The position numbers and the translations under genes are program-made. Under the pieces are notes generated by a model. It saw nothing but the letters and a program-made list of their open reading frames with translations, was not told the DNA's origin and searched no databases. A stretch of 64,000 nucleotides of DNA from Adiantum capillus-veneris (Eukaryota > Streptophyta > Polypodiopsida > Polypodiales > Pteridaceae), in NCBI GenBank assembly GCA_014529385.2, contig CM043952.1, forward strand, positions 155,034,557 to 155,098,556, written 5' to 3'. This document shows, in pieces, positions 1-12,382 of the stretch (position 1 is its first letter; every line of letters begins with the position of its first letter).

Positions 1-411
1 AGTATTCTTCGACCATTGAATTCAGCTGCCGAAGTGAAAAGAATTCGTTCATTCTCAAGGTCCTATAGGCAGGTGGTAGATAACGTCCCATTATCGCAGC
101 TTTGATGTCTTCCCAAGACTGGGAAGATCCCTTAATATCCATGTCCCTGCAATGTTGCTTCCACCATATCTTGGCATCGCCAGTCAGGCGGAACATCGCA
201 AGCATGGTTTGATTTACGGGTTGGGTTCCCGCAGCTTCAAAGTAATCGTCCATGGCTTCCATCCATACTTCCGCATCTCTCTCCACATTTGCCCCCTCGC
301 CCTTAAAGATCGGAGGTTGGGCTTGCTTAAGGAGGAGCTTCTTCTCTTGCGCTGCCGAGTACAGAGCAACAGGCGGTACCTACATGGGTTATACGAAATT
401 CTTGCTACCAT
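1..411 (-). pseudogene. Ty3/gypsy gag (capsid) fragment, frameshifted
   Basis: The minus strand from about 363 down to 1 encodes a typical plant Ty3/gypsy capsid segment. Visible landmarks in order are AAQEKKLLLKQ, PPIFKGEG, WMEAMDDYFEAAG, FRLTGDAKIWWKQ, SWEDIKAAIMGRYLP and FFSLRQLNSMVEEY. This is the core of the retrotransposon gag family, which packages the element RNA into a particle. The N-terminal start MVARISYNP lies in a different frame (411-214), so a small frameshift plus a TAG separates the presumed start from the capsid core. The gene continues off the left edge. The family assignment is firm from the motif order. Function is presumably lost because of the frame break. Confidence 0.85.
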
Positions 412-588
412 TACTTGAATTTCACGAGACTTTAATAAAATTCAAAATTCCACTTTATCAAGAGAGAGAGATTCAGAGACAAAAAGCACTTTATTGATGG
501 AAATTTATTACAATCGAAACCCCTCAAGGTTTAGAATGACTGATGACCGCTTATTACATGGCTTAATGGATTTGCGTATAACATACGC

Positions 589-1104
589 TTAGGAAATGGT
601 ATTGACATGATGCACTACTTCATTCGTGTAATAGTTCTTATACACATTCTTGAGGGGATTATAAACTAAGATATCGGGCCGAAGTTCCGCTTTCAGTAAT
701 CCAAAGGTTTTGACTCGGTTTGCTGGAATCACATTGGTGACCTTCTCCAAGAGCTAGTCGTTGATGGTTTGGTTGGAGTTGCCCGAAACAGTCTGGTCCA
801 ATCGTGTGGGCACCAAGTAGAATATCTCTATCACTCTCAACTCTTCTCCCCAACGTATCTTCTTCAAGTCGGTAGCCAGGCATCCTAGCTTCCGAGCATT
901 GATGTAGTAAACCCCTCCTGGAAATGTCCAATCAAGTTCCCATCCTTTGTCAATGCGAGTGGAGTGTGGCGTATAAGCCTTCAACAGTATCTCCATGACA
1001 TCTCGACTGAACTGGTAAACAGGGGATCTTCGAGCTTGCTCATAAATAAGCTCAATTACTTGGAACTTCCGATATTCGAGCACGGGGTCTTCTTGCAACA
1101 CCAA
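589..1104 (-). pseudogene. Unrecognised ORF between primer site and gag, with one TAG stop
   Basis: Reading on the minus strand, about 117 codons (1104-757) are followed by a TAG at 756-754. The same frame then continues for about 54 more codons to a TAA at 591-589. Segments include DPVLEYRKFQVIELIYEQ, GWELDWTFPGG and, after the stop, VTNVIPANRVKTFGLLKAEL. I do not recognise a domain. It sits just inside the 5' LTR and upstream of gag, in the same orientation, so it may be an element-specific leader ORF or an internal exon joined by splicing to the LTR exon at 2424-2284. The upstream in-frame stop close to 1125 means any start must be near 1104 or an acceptor. Function is unknown. Confidence 0.45.
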
Positions 1105-1191
1105 TGCAAGGAATTCGGATCAACTACCTATATACTTTCAGTTCCTTTTAAATGTTCAAACAATACGACTTTATTTTCCCAGCCTAACCTA

Positions 1192-1204
1192 GGCTCTGAT
1201 ACCA
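1192..1204 (-). other. Primer-binding site for initiator tRNA-Met
   Basis: The minus strand reads TGGTATCAGAGCC two bases after the LTR end CTCACA. This is the standard complement of the plant tRNA-iMet 3' end used to prime reverse transcription. It fixes the orientation of the element as minus and the LTR edge at 1207. Confidence 0.9.
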
Positions 1205-1876
1205 GGTGTGAGGTCCCCACCCCATCGTATCAACAAAGGATTTGATGGTAAACCTGGTGGCCACTAGATCTATAGCGGAAGCAAACAAAATGGTTCAGGG
1301 TTCGACTAGCGGACGATCTCTCATCACAAAGTGAGTCGAGTTCGAGCCTACTAGCAAGGAGATCTAGCTCCACCTCGCAGGGGAAGTGTACTTAAACTAT
1401 CTAGCGATCCTATGACCCAAATCCCAAGAGGAGAGAAGCCTCGAGTGCCTTTTTCCCCATCTTTCAGAGGCACGTACTCTCGAGAATTCCCCGCTCTAGG
1501 GGCAATGAGCGCTACTAATATCGAGTAAGCACTATGGGGACAGAGAGTTCCCGACCAATCGGGACCACTCATCTCGTAGGCATTGGCAACCTGAGCCAAG
1601 CCCCCACTTTCCAACCCCACACTCACACTTCCTCGTGTGACCTAATTACTACCACAAAGGTTGTTCAACATAGATATTCCTTGTTTAATTCCGAATCACA
1701 TGGTTCGTTAAAACAACCCTTCAACCAGTATTGCAAACAACACCAAGACAGAATTCTAGTAAAAATTATACTCAAACTTATTCATAAAAATTCCAATGTT
1801 CTGGAGGTACAACATCCCCCCTGCAGCGAGAGTTCACTCCTCCCGTTGTCGCCTAGCTACCCATACAACTAGGTAT

Positions 1877-1996
1877 GTCCACCACATAGAAAGCACGTCA
1901 TGGACACTCCCACCGCATAGAAAGCAAGACGTGGGTTCCCACCGCATAGAAAGCAAGTCGTGGGTATCCACCGCATAGAAAGCATGTCGTGGATTC
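1877..1996. repeat. Tandem repeat of about 30 bp within the LTR
   Basis: Four to five imperfect copies of a unit containing CCGCATAGAAAGCA and GTCGTGG. The solo LTR 7028-9261 carries a quite different 20-bp tandem repeat in the equivalent region. Confidence 0.85.
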
Positions 1997-2283
1997 AAGA
2001 GCCCTTAACGAGGAACTCTACCCCCTGTGATCAGTAGGGGGGTCAGGACTGATTCAACATTGGAAATAAAATGAACATGCCGAGCTAAATTTTTCCTAGC
2101 AGACATTCTTTCCTCTTGCAAACAGCATACCCATCAAACATTACCTTCCTACTTTAGAACTTAATGTATAATGATTTCAATGCCGAGGTTTCCGTCGGAT
2201 TTCTCCAACACGTTTGGGGATATGAGCATTCCTAACTAGCGTATGCAATGTTAATTTAAACAACTTGAAAAAATATGATCTAC

Positions 2284-2424
2284 CTCTTCCACTTCTTCAT
2301 CGATGGCCCGTGTGATGGCCGGTATTTGCTCGTCCATGGGGGCCTTCCCCTTTCCGTTGACATTACTCGTTCCTGCTTCGCGATCATGGGCACCACTGAA
2401 GCGCGTCCTCTTAACCGGGGCCAT
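2284..2424 (-). CDS. Short coding exon inside the LTR, ending at a splice donor
   Basis: On the minus strand an ATG at 2424 opens 47 codons (MAPVKRTRFSGAHDREAG...) that run to GAG followed by GTAGAT, a plausible donor. The exon lies about 890 bp downstream of the TATA-like box of the same LTR. The solo LTR at 7028-9261 has the same arrangement, an ATG-GCC-CCG start (MAPK) about 220 bp after its TATA box and a donor 60 codons later, although the two peptides share little beyond MAP..TR. My inference is that transcripts begin with an LTR-encoded exon spliced to a downstream ORF. The receiving acceptor is not identified. No known domain is visible. Confidence 0.45.
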
Positions 2425-3315
2425 TTCTCACTACTTTAAATGATTAGCTTGGAGAAAGAGCTAAGATTCACCAGCATCATAACAGTCCAGTAGGTAGATT
2501 AGTGACATCAATTAATCCCTCCTATATGAGAGTCTAGATTTCTTTCATAAGCAATCATTAAGGATGGCACATAATCCTATGGGAACCGGATCTAAGATAA
2601 TTATTCGGCTTGCATGATCAAGAATAATTAAGATTTCATTTTTAGGATTACCAGAGAATTGGATTAAGTATGAATAAACTATTTCCTAGCAATTAGATGA
2701 TGCAGATTTACCCTATGCATATATGTGAAGAAAAACCAATTCTTAGAAACTTAATGACGGATTAATTTCTCCTTAATTACGTCTTAATGCATAAGAAAAA
2801 AATGAATTCAATCAAGCTGCAATGTTAATGAGTGATTACAATAGTGATTCTCTTCAATCTGCACAAATACTAGCTTACCGATTAATTACTATACTATCTA
2901 GAGAGAGAAGATTCTGATAATTATGCTCTAATCATTAATCGGGAGTGAAGAATGGCTGATAATTCAGCTATGGAATGATGATTACATAATAGAGTACGAA
3001 TAAGAGAGTTTAGGGAGTAGTCATAGAGATTTTTGGCTAGGAATAGGCATAATGTACGAGAAATTTTGATGGTAGAGAAAAGAATTTACAGATAGCATTA
3101 ATTAAACTGTCGTTACCGTGATTAAGAGCTGGTAATCTTCTCGATTTTCTGATCTAATCGAGCTTCTTGAGATGAAAATTCGGCAGCACCTCCCTCCTTG
3201 CTTCCTCTTCAATCGGTGTGTGATTCGGCAGCACCTTCCCAATGTATGTGGGTGTGTCTGTATGCACTGTGTGTGTGTGTGTGATCATAAGTGTGTGTGT
3301 GTGTGTGTATGCAGG

Positions 3316-3327
3316 TCTTTAAATAGG
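3316..3327 (-). promoter_or_regulatory. TATA-like box of the 5' LTR
   Basis: The minus strand reads CCTATTTAAAGA, matching in place the CCTATATAAAGA of the related solo LTR. Transcription would run leftward. Confidence 0.55.
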
Positions 3328-3975
3328 CTCCTACAGGCTGAAAATCGATCTGGGTTGCTAAATGCATCTGGGAGCTTCTCCAGTTAAGCATGGCAAGTCC
3401 AGTTCTCTACCCACCAAGTGTCAGGTTGGCTTGGTTAACTGGTTCTGAGACTGAGTTGCAGGCTTGGCAGCTTTCCCAAGACTCCCACAAAGCAAGAGGG
3501 CGCCCTCTAGCTGCTAAAGATGATCCGGAGTGGCCTGGGACCTCTTTCCACATAGTCCCTGGCCCCCGGTGCCTCCCGGACAATTTTGTGAAAATTTGGT
3601 TTTAGGCTAAAACGGGTCATACGAATCGGATTTTGATGCCGTAAATTGCCATACGAAGCTCTAACTAAGGCGTACTGGCCCAAGTACCTGCCATATTTAG
3701 CAGCCCCCGGGTCCGAAAAATGCATTTTTTTCAAATTCGGGGTACGGGTGCAGATTTTCGAGACGGTCAAGACTGGACGGGTCGGGTGACCAAAAACTTA
3801 CTATTTTTGGAAATTTTTCACAAAAAATATTTTAAATCACATTTTGAAGCTTTATAACATTCTAAACATCATGGCACTGACAGAATCTGAAAAACTGCTA
3901 AAAATAGTAACTTTTTTCCATTATGATCATTTCATGGTACAAGGGTGCTCTTGTGATCGGGTCAGAGACCTTACA

Positions 3976-4018
3976 AAAGGTTATGCCATTTTCCTCTTTT
4001 TATTAGCACACACACTGC

Positions 4019-4051
<33 letters not shown>

Positions 4052-6046
4052 GAAGAATAAAATTTTAATATCGTACAAAACTATTCCAACAGACCTTAAA
4101 GATCTAGCCCACAAGGAGTTGATCTCGAGACCTGTTATTCAAGAGGGAAATGGCTTAACCAATCTACCACACTTGGGTGATAGAAAGGATATACCATTTC
4201 CATCTTTCTATTATCACACACACACACACACACACACACGAGAAGAAGAGATTTTTAACAAGGATTTGGACACAAGACCTGTCATTCAAGAGGGAAATGG
4301 CATTTCCAATTTACCACACTTGGGTGATAGAAAGGTTATACCATTTTCCTCTTTCTATTAGTGCTCACACACACACCCACACACACACACCTGAGAAGAA
4401 GAGAGTTTAAATGTCATAGCAGACTATCCCAAGAGACCTTAAAGATATAGCCGACAACGATTTGATCTCAAGACAATCTACCACAGTTGTGTGATAAAAA
4501 GGTTATATGATTTTCCTCTTTTTATTAGCACACACACACCCACACGCACACACCCAAGAAGAAGAGAGTTTTAACGTCATAGCAGACTCTCGAAGAGATT
4601 CTAAAGATCTAGCCGGCGAGGAGTTGAACTCAAGACCTGTTATTCAAGAGGGAACTGCAATAACCAATCTACCACACTTGGGTGATAGAAAGGTTATACC
4701 TTTTGTCTCTTTTTATTAGCGCGCACACACACATACCCACACACACACCCGACAAGAAGAGAGTTTGAACATTGTAGGAAACTACCAAGAGACCTTAAAG
4801 ATCTAGCCGATGAGGAAATCAACTCAAGACCTGTTATTCAAGAGGGAAATGGCATAAGCAGTCTACCACACTTGGGTGATAGAAAGGTTATACCATTTTC
4901 CTCTTTCTATTAGCACAGACACACACACTCAAGAAGAAAAGAGTTTTAACATGGTAGGAAACTATCCCAAGAGACCTTAAAGATCTAGCCGACAAGGAGT
5001 TGAACTCAAGACCTGTTATTCAACTGGAAAATGACATAACCAATGTACCACACCTGGGTGATAGAAATGGTATACCATTTTCCTCTTTTTATAAACACAC
5101 ACACACACACACACCCAAGAAGAAGAGAGTTTTAACATCGTAGGAAACTATCCTAAGAGACCGTAAAGATCTATCCAACGAGGAGTTGAACTCAAGTCCT
5201 ACTATTCAAGAGGGAAATGGCATGACCAATCTACCACACTTGGGGATAGAAAAGTTATACTATTTTCCTCTTTTTATTAGCACACACACACACACCAACA
5301 CACCCACAACCAAGAAGAAGAGAGTTTTAACATCCTAGGAAACTATTCCAAGAGACCTTACAGATCTAGCTGACAAGGAGTTGAACTCAAGACGTGTTAT
5401 TCAAAAGGGAAATGGCATAAAAAATCCACCACACTTCGGTGATAGAAAGGTTGTACCATTTTCCTCTTTTTATTAGCACACACACACACACCCACATACA
5501 CACACCCAAAAGAAGAGAGTTTTAATGTCGTAGGAAATTATCCCAAGAGATGTAAAGATCTAGCCAACAAGGAGTTGGACTCACAACCTGTTTTTCAAGA
5601 GGAAAATGGCATTACCAATGTACCACACTTGGGTGATAGAAAGGTTATACCATTTTCCTCTTTTTATTACCACACACATGCACACCCACACACATACACC
5701 TAGAACAAAGAGAGTTTAAACATCGTAGCAGTCTATCCCAAGAGACCTTAAAGATCTAGACAACGAGGAGTTGAATTCAAGACTTTTTATTCAAGAGGGA
5801 AATGGCATAACCAATCTACCAGAGTTGCGTGATAAAATGGTTAGACCATTTTTCTCTTTTTATTGGAACACACACACACACACCCAAGAAGAAGAGAGTG
5901 TTAACATCGTAGCTATCCCAAGAGATTTTAAAGATCTAGCCAACGAGGAGTTGAACTCAAGACTTGTTATTCAAGAGGGAAATGACATAACCAATCTACC
6001 ACACTTGTGTGATAGAAAAGGTTATACCATTTTTCTATTTTTATTA

Positions 6047-6078
<32 letters not shown>

Positions 6079-7027
6079 CCGCAAAGAAGAGAGTTTTAAC
6101 GTCGTAGGAAACTATCCCAAGCGACCTTAAAGATCTAGCCGACAAGGAGTTGAACTCAAGACCTCTTATTCAAGAGGGAAATGTCACAACCAATCTACCA
6201 CACTTAGGTGATAGAAAGGTTATACCATATTCCTCTTTCTATTAGCACACACACGCACACACCCACGCACACGGACAGACCAAGAAGAAGAGAGTTTTAA
6301 CATCGTAGGAAACTATCCCAAGAGACCTTTAAGATCTGGCCCCAACGAGGAGAACTCAATACGTGTTAGTCAAGAGGGAAATGTTATACCATTTTTGTCT
6401 TTTTATTAGCACGCACACACACTTGAGAAGAAGAGAGTTTTAACGTCGTAGGAAACTATCCCAAGAGATCTTAAAGATCTAGCCCACGAGGAGTTGAACT
6501 CAAGACCTGTTATTCAAGAGGAAATTGGCATAACCAATCTACCACGCCTGGGTGATAGAAAGGTTATACCATTTTCCTCTTTCTATTAGCGCACACGCAC
6601 ACACACACCCACACTCACACACCGAGGAGAAGAGAGTTTTAACATTGTAGGAAACGATCCCAAGAGACCTTAAAGATCTATCCGAGGAGGAGTTGAACTC
6701 AAGACCTATTATTGAAGATTGAAATGGCATAACCAATCTACCATACTTGGGTGATAAAAAGGGTATACCATTTTCCTCTTTTTATAAGCGCGCACACACA
6801 CACCCACAAACACACACACCCGTGAAAAAGAGAGTTTTAACATCGTAGGAAACTATCCCAAGAGACATTAAATATCTAGCCAACAAAGAATTGAACTCAA
6901 GACCTGTTATTCAAGAGGAAATGGCATAACCAATCTACCACACCTGGGTGATAGAAAGGTTATACCATTTTCCTCTATTTATTAGCACACATACACAAAC
7001 ACACCCAAGAAGAAGAGAGTTTTAACC
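3976..7027 (-). repeat. Tandem array, block 1: unit of about 190 bp with CA tract and tRNA-like boxes
   Basis: About 15 copies spaced 180-198 bp apart. Each unit on the plus strand has, in order, a CCTCTTTTTATTAGC block, a CA-rich tract with CCC interruptions, AAGAAGAAGAGAGTTTTAAC, a GATCTAGCC block, GAGTTGAACTCAAGACC, and CCAATCTACCACACTTGGG. Read on the minus strand, GAGTTCAACTCC resembles a pol III B box and GTGTGGTAGATTGGTTA resembles an A box about 45 bases upstream, as in tRNA genes and tRNA-derived SINEs. The units are neither identical nor coding. Single copies elsewhere (19111-19330, partial at 20040-20085) show that the unit is also dispersed. Confidence 0.85.
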
Positions 7028-7785
7028 TGTGAGGTCCCCAACCCTGAGAAGATTGGGATGACTTGATAGATGGCGTTCCTTTATTCTCCTTTTCCATTCA
7101 CGACACCCTACTCTGTTTCCATAAAGTAGAGATACCAGCAACAAAAGATAGGAAGTCCTCTATCCATTGTTTACGTGTTTATAAGGGTCATACGCTACAA
7201 GCTAGGTCGATAAATCTAGGATTCTAATGAAATTGTTTCCTAACATAAAGATGAAATCCTATTGACATATTTAGAATCCATAAACAACACCTTTTTCCCT
7301 ACATTTAAGAGGCAAGGCCGCCATCCATAAACCATAAATATGATATGAGACTTAGTCTAAACTAAATAGTAATCTTGTGTCACATAGATTTGGGTCATCT
7401 AGACTCTTGGCACAATGAGTCTCTAATTTCACTTCTCTTAATAAGAGGGAGTGGAGAGTTTCTCAACTAATCAAGACGACCCATCCTTGACTGGCAACCT
7501 AAGCCAACCCCCACTTTCCACCCCACACTCACACTTTTTACCACATTGTTTTACATATACAAACAGTGTTCCTTAATTAATTCCATACACAGGTTCTTTT
7601 ATACATCCCTTCAAACAATACCAAAACAATTTAGACAAGGCCTAATAAAGACAACCCTATTATTCACAACAAAAATAACTTTTCCAATTTCTCATGAGTT
7701 GCCGCTACCCATGGACTTTATCCGTCTAACCAACAGAGCCTTTGCAAAGGATTTATTTGCTAACCGCAAATTGTGCAACCTTCCC

Positions 7786-8035
7786 ATCCCGCTAACCGCG
7801 AGGCATCTTGATAACCGCCAGGCATCCCGCTAACCGCGAGGCATCCCCCTAACCTTGACGCATCTTGCTAACCACCAGGCATCCCGCTAACCACAAGGCA
7901 TCTTGCTAACAGCCAAGCATCCCGCTAACCGCGAGACATCCCGCTAACCGCGAGACATCCCGCTAACCGCGAGGCATCTTGCTAACCGCCAAGCATCCCG
8001 CTACCTGCGAGGCATCCCACTAACCGCGAGGAACG
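7786..8035. repeat. 20-bp tandem repeat in the solo LTR
   Basis: About twelve imperfect copies of CCCGCTAACCGCGAGGCATC. Variants include CTTGCTAACCGCCAAGCATC. Confidence 0.9.
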
Positions 8036-8425
8036 AAAGAGAGCCGATAACCTCAGCTTAATCTCCGCTATAACCACGGTATCATCTCGCTACTTGCGAG
8101 GAACAAAAGATATTCTTTCAATAATTCTTCTCTTTAAATGATTTTTTCAAACATGGTCAACAATTTCTTCATATCGATCAGAATCTACTTATTATCAAAC
8201 AATAACAACTTATTAAGCAATAACAATTCAACAAGTAGTGACAATTTAAGCAATAACAATTCAACAAATAGTGACAATTTATCAAACATTTCTTTCACTA
8301 ATCTATAAAAACATATGCTTATTTCTTGCGATAGAATCACGTTTCTCGGATAGTTTAAGGGGTTCCCTATGCTTAGCTTCCCAAGTCATCATGAATAGCA
8401 ATGCAAAATTATAAATTTGTCTTAC

Positions 8426-8605
8426 CGGATTAGTGACATGTTTGATTACCTCCCGTGTTGGAGGTTGGACAGCTTGGACTTCTTCGGCGACCAATACATC
8501 CACTTCAGCAACGTTTGGAGTAGATGATACCTTCTCTTGCACCTTCCTTTGAGTTGGAGCGACATAAGCGTCCTTCGAGCTTCGAGTCACTCACTTCGGG
8601 GCCAT
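8426..8605 (-). pseudogene. LTR-encoded exon, broken by a stop at codon 5
   Basis: The minus-strand ATG at 8605 gives MAPK and then TGA. The frame continues VTRSSKDAYVAPTQRKVQEK and runs to ATCCG followed by GTAAGA, a good splice donor. Length to the donor is 60 codons. It matches in position, start and donor the 47-codon exon in the other LTR at 2424-2284. The peptide is basic and then acidic, with no recognised domain. The early TGA is probably a decay mutation, as expected for a solo LTR. If this is not an exon, it would be a chance ORF, but the repeated ATG-donor arrangement in two diverged LTRs argues otherwise. Confidence 0.45.
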
Positions 8606-8822
8606 CGTATCAACGTAGAGAAGAAGGAAAAAGAGAAGATAACTCCATAATTCCATGGGCAACACGACGATGGTAGAGAAGGACTTGGAGATGGAGATGG
8701 CTTGAAGGTAAGAGCTCCAAAGAGAGAGAGGTTGAGGGGAAGAAGGTAACTCCGACGTCAAGGCAAGAGAGCTTCCGCTTCTAAGAGTGTGTGTCTGTCT
8801 CTTGAAAGTGAGGGGACAGGGG

Positions 8823-8834
8823 TCTTTATATAGG
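8823..8834 (-). promoter_or_regulatory. TATA box of the solo LTR
   Basis: The minus strand reads CCTATATAAAGA, a strong plant TATA box. The predicted start is about 30 bases downstream near 8795, before the ATG at 8605. Confidence 0.7.
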
Positions 8835-9261
8835 CTCTCAAGGCCAGCAAAGAATAGAGGGATGAGTTTCCGTACGTTCGCGGCTCCCGATTTTTTTTTT
8901 CTTGCGGACACGGATTCTGATACAGATTTTGGTTCTTCAATTTTAAAAGAAGCTTGGGCTCCACGACAAGAACTCTAAACTTAACTCCCTCCTCTTTCTT
9001 TCCTAAAAATACTCCTCCTTCCTTAAAATTGCTCCTTCTTTCCCAAGAGTCAACTCTTATCTCTAGATACAATCTTGAGGCTTAAGTTTCGCATCAACCT
9101 TATTGTTTTCAAGTGAATAAGGGTCCTAATTAATAATTCCAAAGTCCAAGTTTTGATCCGATCGTTCCATTATAATGCTCTTTGACTTAACAAAATGCAA
9201 ACCTCAAATATTTGCAAAATAAAATGAAATATTTTTATTGACCAATCTTGGGTACATTACA

Positions 9262-9446
9262 TAACATCGTAGGAAACTATCCCAAGAGACCTTAAAGATC
9301 TAGCCAACGAGGAGTCGAACTCAAGACCTATTTTTCTAGAGTGAAATGGAAAAACCAATCTACCACACTAGGGTGATAGAAAGGTTATACCATTTTCTCT
9401 TTTTATTAGCATACACACACACACACACACACACACCCTCATACGT
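9262..9446 (-). repeat. Tandem array, single unit between two LTR insertions
   Basis: One copy of the 190-bp unit with its CA tract (9413-9436). It continues the array after the solo LTR and is cut at 9446 by the next LTR. Confidence 0.85.
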
Positions 9447-11489
<2,043 letters not shown>

Positions 11490-11503
11490 TCCACCCCCTC
11501 TAA
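11490..11503 (-). other. Polypurine tract of the gag-only element
   Basis: The minus strand reads AGAGGGGGTGGA directly before the 3' LTR start TGTGTACTGTGG. This is the usual position for plus-strand priming. Confidence 0.7.
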
Positions 11504-11816
11504 ACCTCCACATCCTTCGGCATGTGCCAGCCTCATGGTAACTTGTGAAAGCAATTGTATCCCCTATCATCCCATGACCTCCTCCAGGATCATATGGGTA
11601 ACTCAAAAACTTGTATTTTACTAAGCATTGAGATTCTCCGCATCTTCTAATTCCTCTCGGATCAGAAGGAATTGTTATATATATCTGTTTCCAAAACATC
11701 TGTAACAAATTTCCATTATGTCCAAAATCTTCATGACGAAGAGAAATAAGTTCCTCATCCTCCTCTTCAAAAAACACTTCCAGGCTTCCTGTAATATACT
11801 CGAAAGATTTTTGAAA

Positions 11817-12161
11817 CTACACTTCAACCTTCTCACCAACCTCTAAATCCATATGTACCTCTTTCGCATAGAAGTCTGAATCTGTATTCTCAAAAGAATC
11901 CTCTAGATAGCCTTTCTCAACATCGAGAGAAACCTCATAAATATGCATGGTAAACCTCTCATCAATTCTCTCACCTTTTACCAAATACCTCTCCAGCTTT
12001 ACATCATAAAACTTTGCATACCTCTCAAATATGGTGTCTAATTCCCTTTCCAAATCATCCTGGTAGGTATGCTCCCGGTCACTTGTAACCGACTGCTCAA
12101 AAAACTCCTTGGAGTTAGTCTCTGACACAATATCTTCACCCCTTCTTTCTTTTTGACCCAT
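11817..12161 (-). CDS. Acidic ORF in the gag-only element, 114 codons
   Basis: The product is rich in Glu and Asp, for example DDLERELDTIFERYAKFY and VSLDVEKGYLEDSF. It has no recognised domain, membrane segment or zinc motif. It lies downstream of the gag-like ORF on the same strand, separated by a stretch with stops (12382-12162). It may be the decayed C-terminal part of the same long acidic protein, since composition and orientation match. A further minus-strand ORF at 11777-11427 overlaps the polypurine tract and LTR edge and is probably chance. Function is unknown. Confidence 0.4.
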   Translation of the reverse strand: MGQKERRGEDIVSETNSKEFFEQSVTSDREHTYQDDLERELDTIFERYAKFYDVKLERYLVKGERIDERFTMHIYEVSLDVEKGYLEDSFENTDSDFYAKEVHMDLEVGEKVEV

Positions 12162-12382
12162 CCCTAAATTATCTTCAACTGAATCATGTCTCCACTCATC
12201 TAGGGAGAACCTTCTTCATTACATGACTCTGGTGTCAGCATAGAGCTAGCATCCTCTTCTTGCTTCAAGGCATCACCATGTATACCCTTCCTATCCATAG
12301 TAGATAGATGCTCACAAACCTGCTTGCAATTTATACCCTGTGACACAAGACCTAAATCCCTTTTATGCCTCATATATTGTTT

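Larger units (their letters stand above)
1..3975 (-). mobile_element. Ty3/gypsy LTR retrotransposon, 5' part, running off the left edge
   Basis: Read on the minus strand this is an LTR (3975 to 1207), a tRNA-iMet primer site (1204-1192), an unrecognised ORF (about 1104-589) and a gag gene (411 to the left edge). The LTR begins TGTAAGGT and ends CTCACA on the minus strand. Its outer edge abuts AAAGG (3976-3980), which belongs to the satellite array, so the element inserted into that array. The rest of gag, pol and the 3' LTR lie outside the window. The order LTR, primer site, gag fits a Ty3/gypsy element; the lineage cannot be set without reverse transcriptase. Confidence 0.85.
1207..3975 (-). 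repeat. 5' LTR of the minus-strand Ty3/gypsy element
   Basis: The sequence begins TGTGAGGTCCCC and ends CTTACA on the plus strand, giving TG...CA ends. It shares its inner edge and a block around 1580-1625 (GGCAACCTGAGCC, CCCCACTTTCCA) with the solo LTR at 7028-9261, but most of the remainder has diverged. It contains a TATA-like box (3316-3327), a coding exon with a donor (2424-2284) and an imperfect tandem repeat of about 30 bp (1877-1996). Confidence 0.8.
7028..9261 (-). mobile_element. Solo LTR of a Ty3/gypsy element, inserted in the array
   Basis: Plus-strand ends are TGTGAGGTCCCC and CATTACA. The flanks are TAACC (7023-7027) and TAACA (9262-9266), and the uninterrupted array unit reads TTTTAACATCG here. 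This is therefore a 5-bp target duplication with one change. No primer site or internal region is present, so it is a solo LTR left by LTR-LTR recombination. It is related to the LTR at 1207-3975 through its first bases, the CCCCACTTTCCA block, the TATA position and the MAP exon. Confidence 0.85.

Noticed and set aside
3976-7022. Regularly spaced repeats that could suggest a CRISPR array
   Set aside because: Spacing is about 190 bp, units are divergent and the flanks are plant retroelements; this is a eukaryotic satellite.
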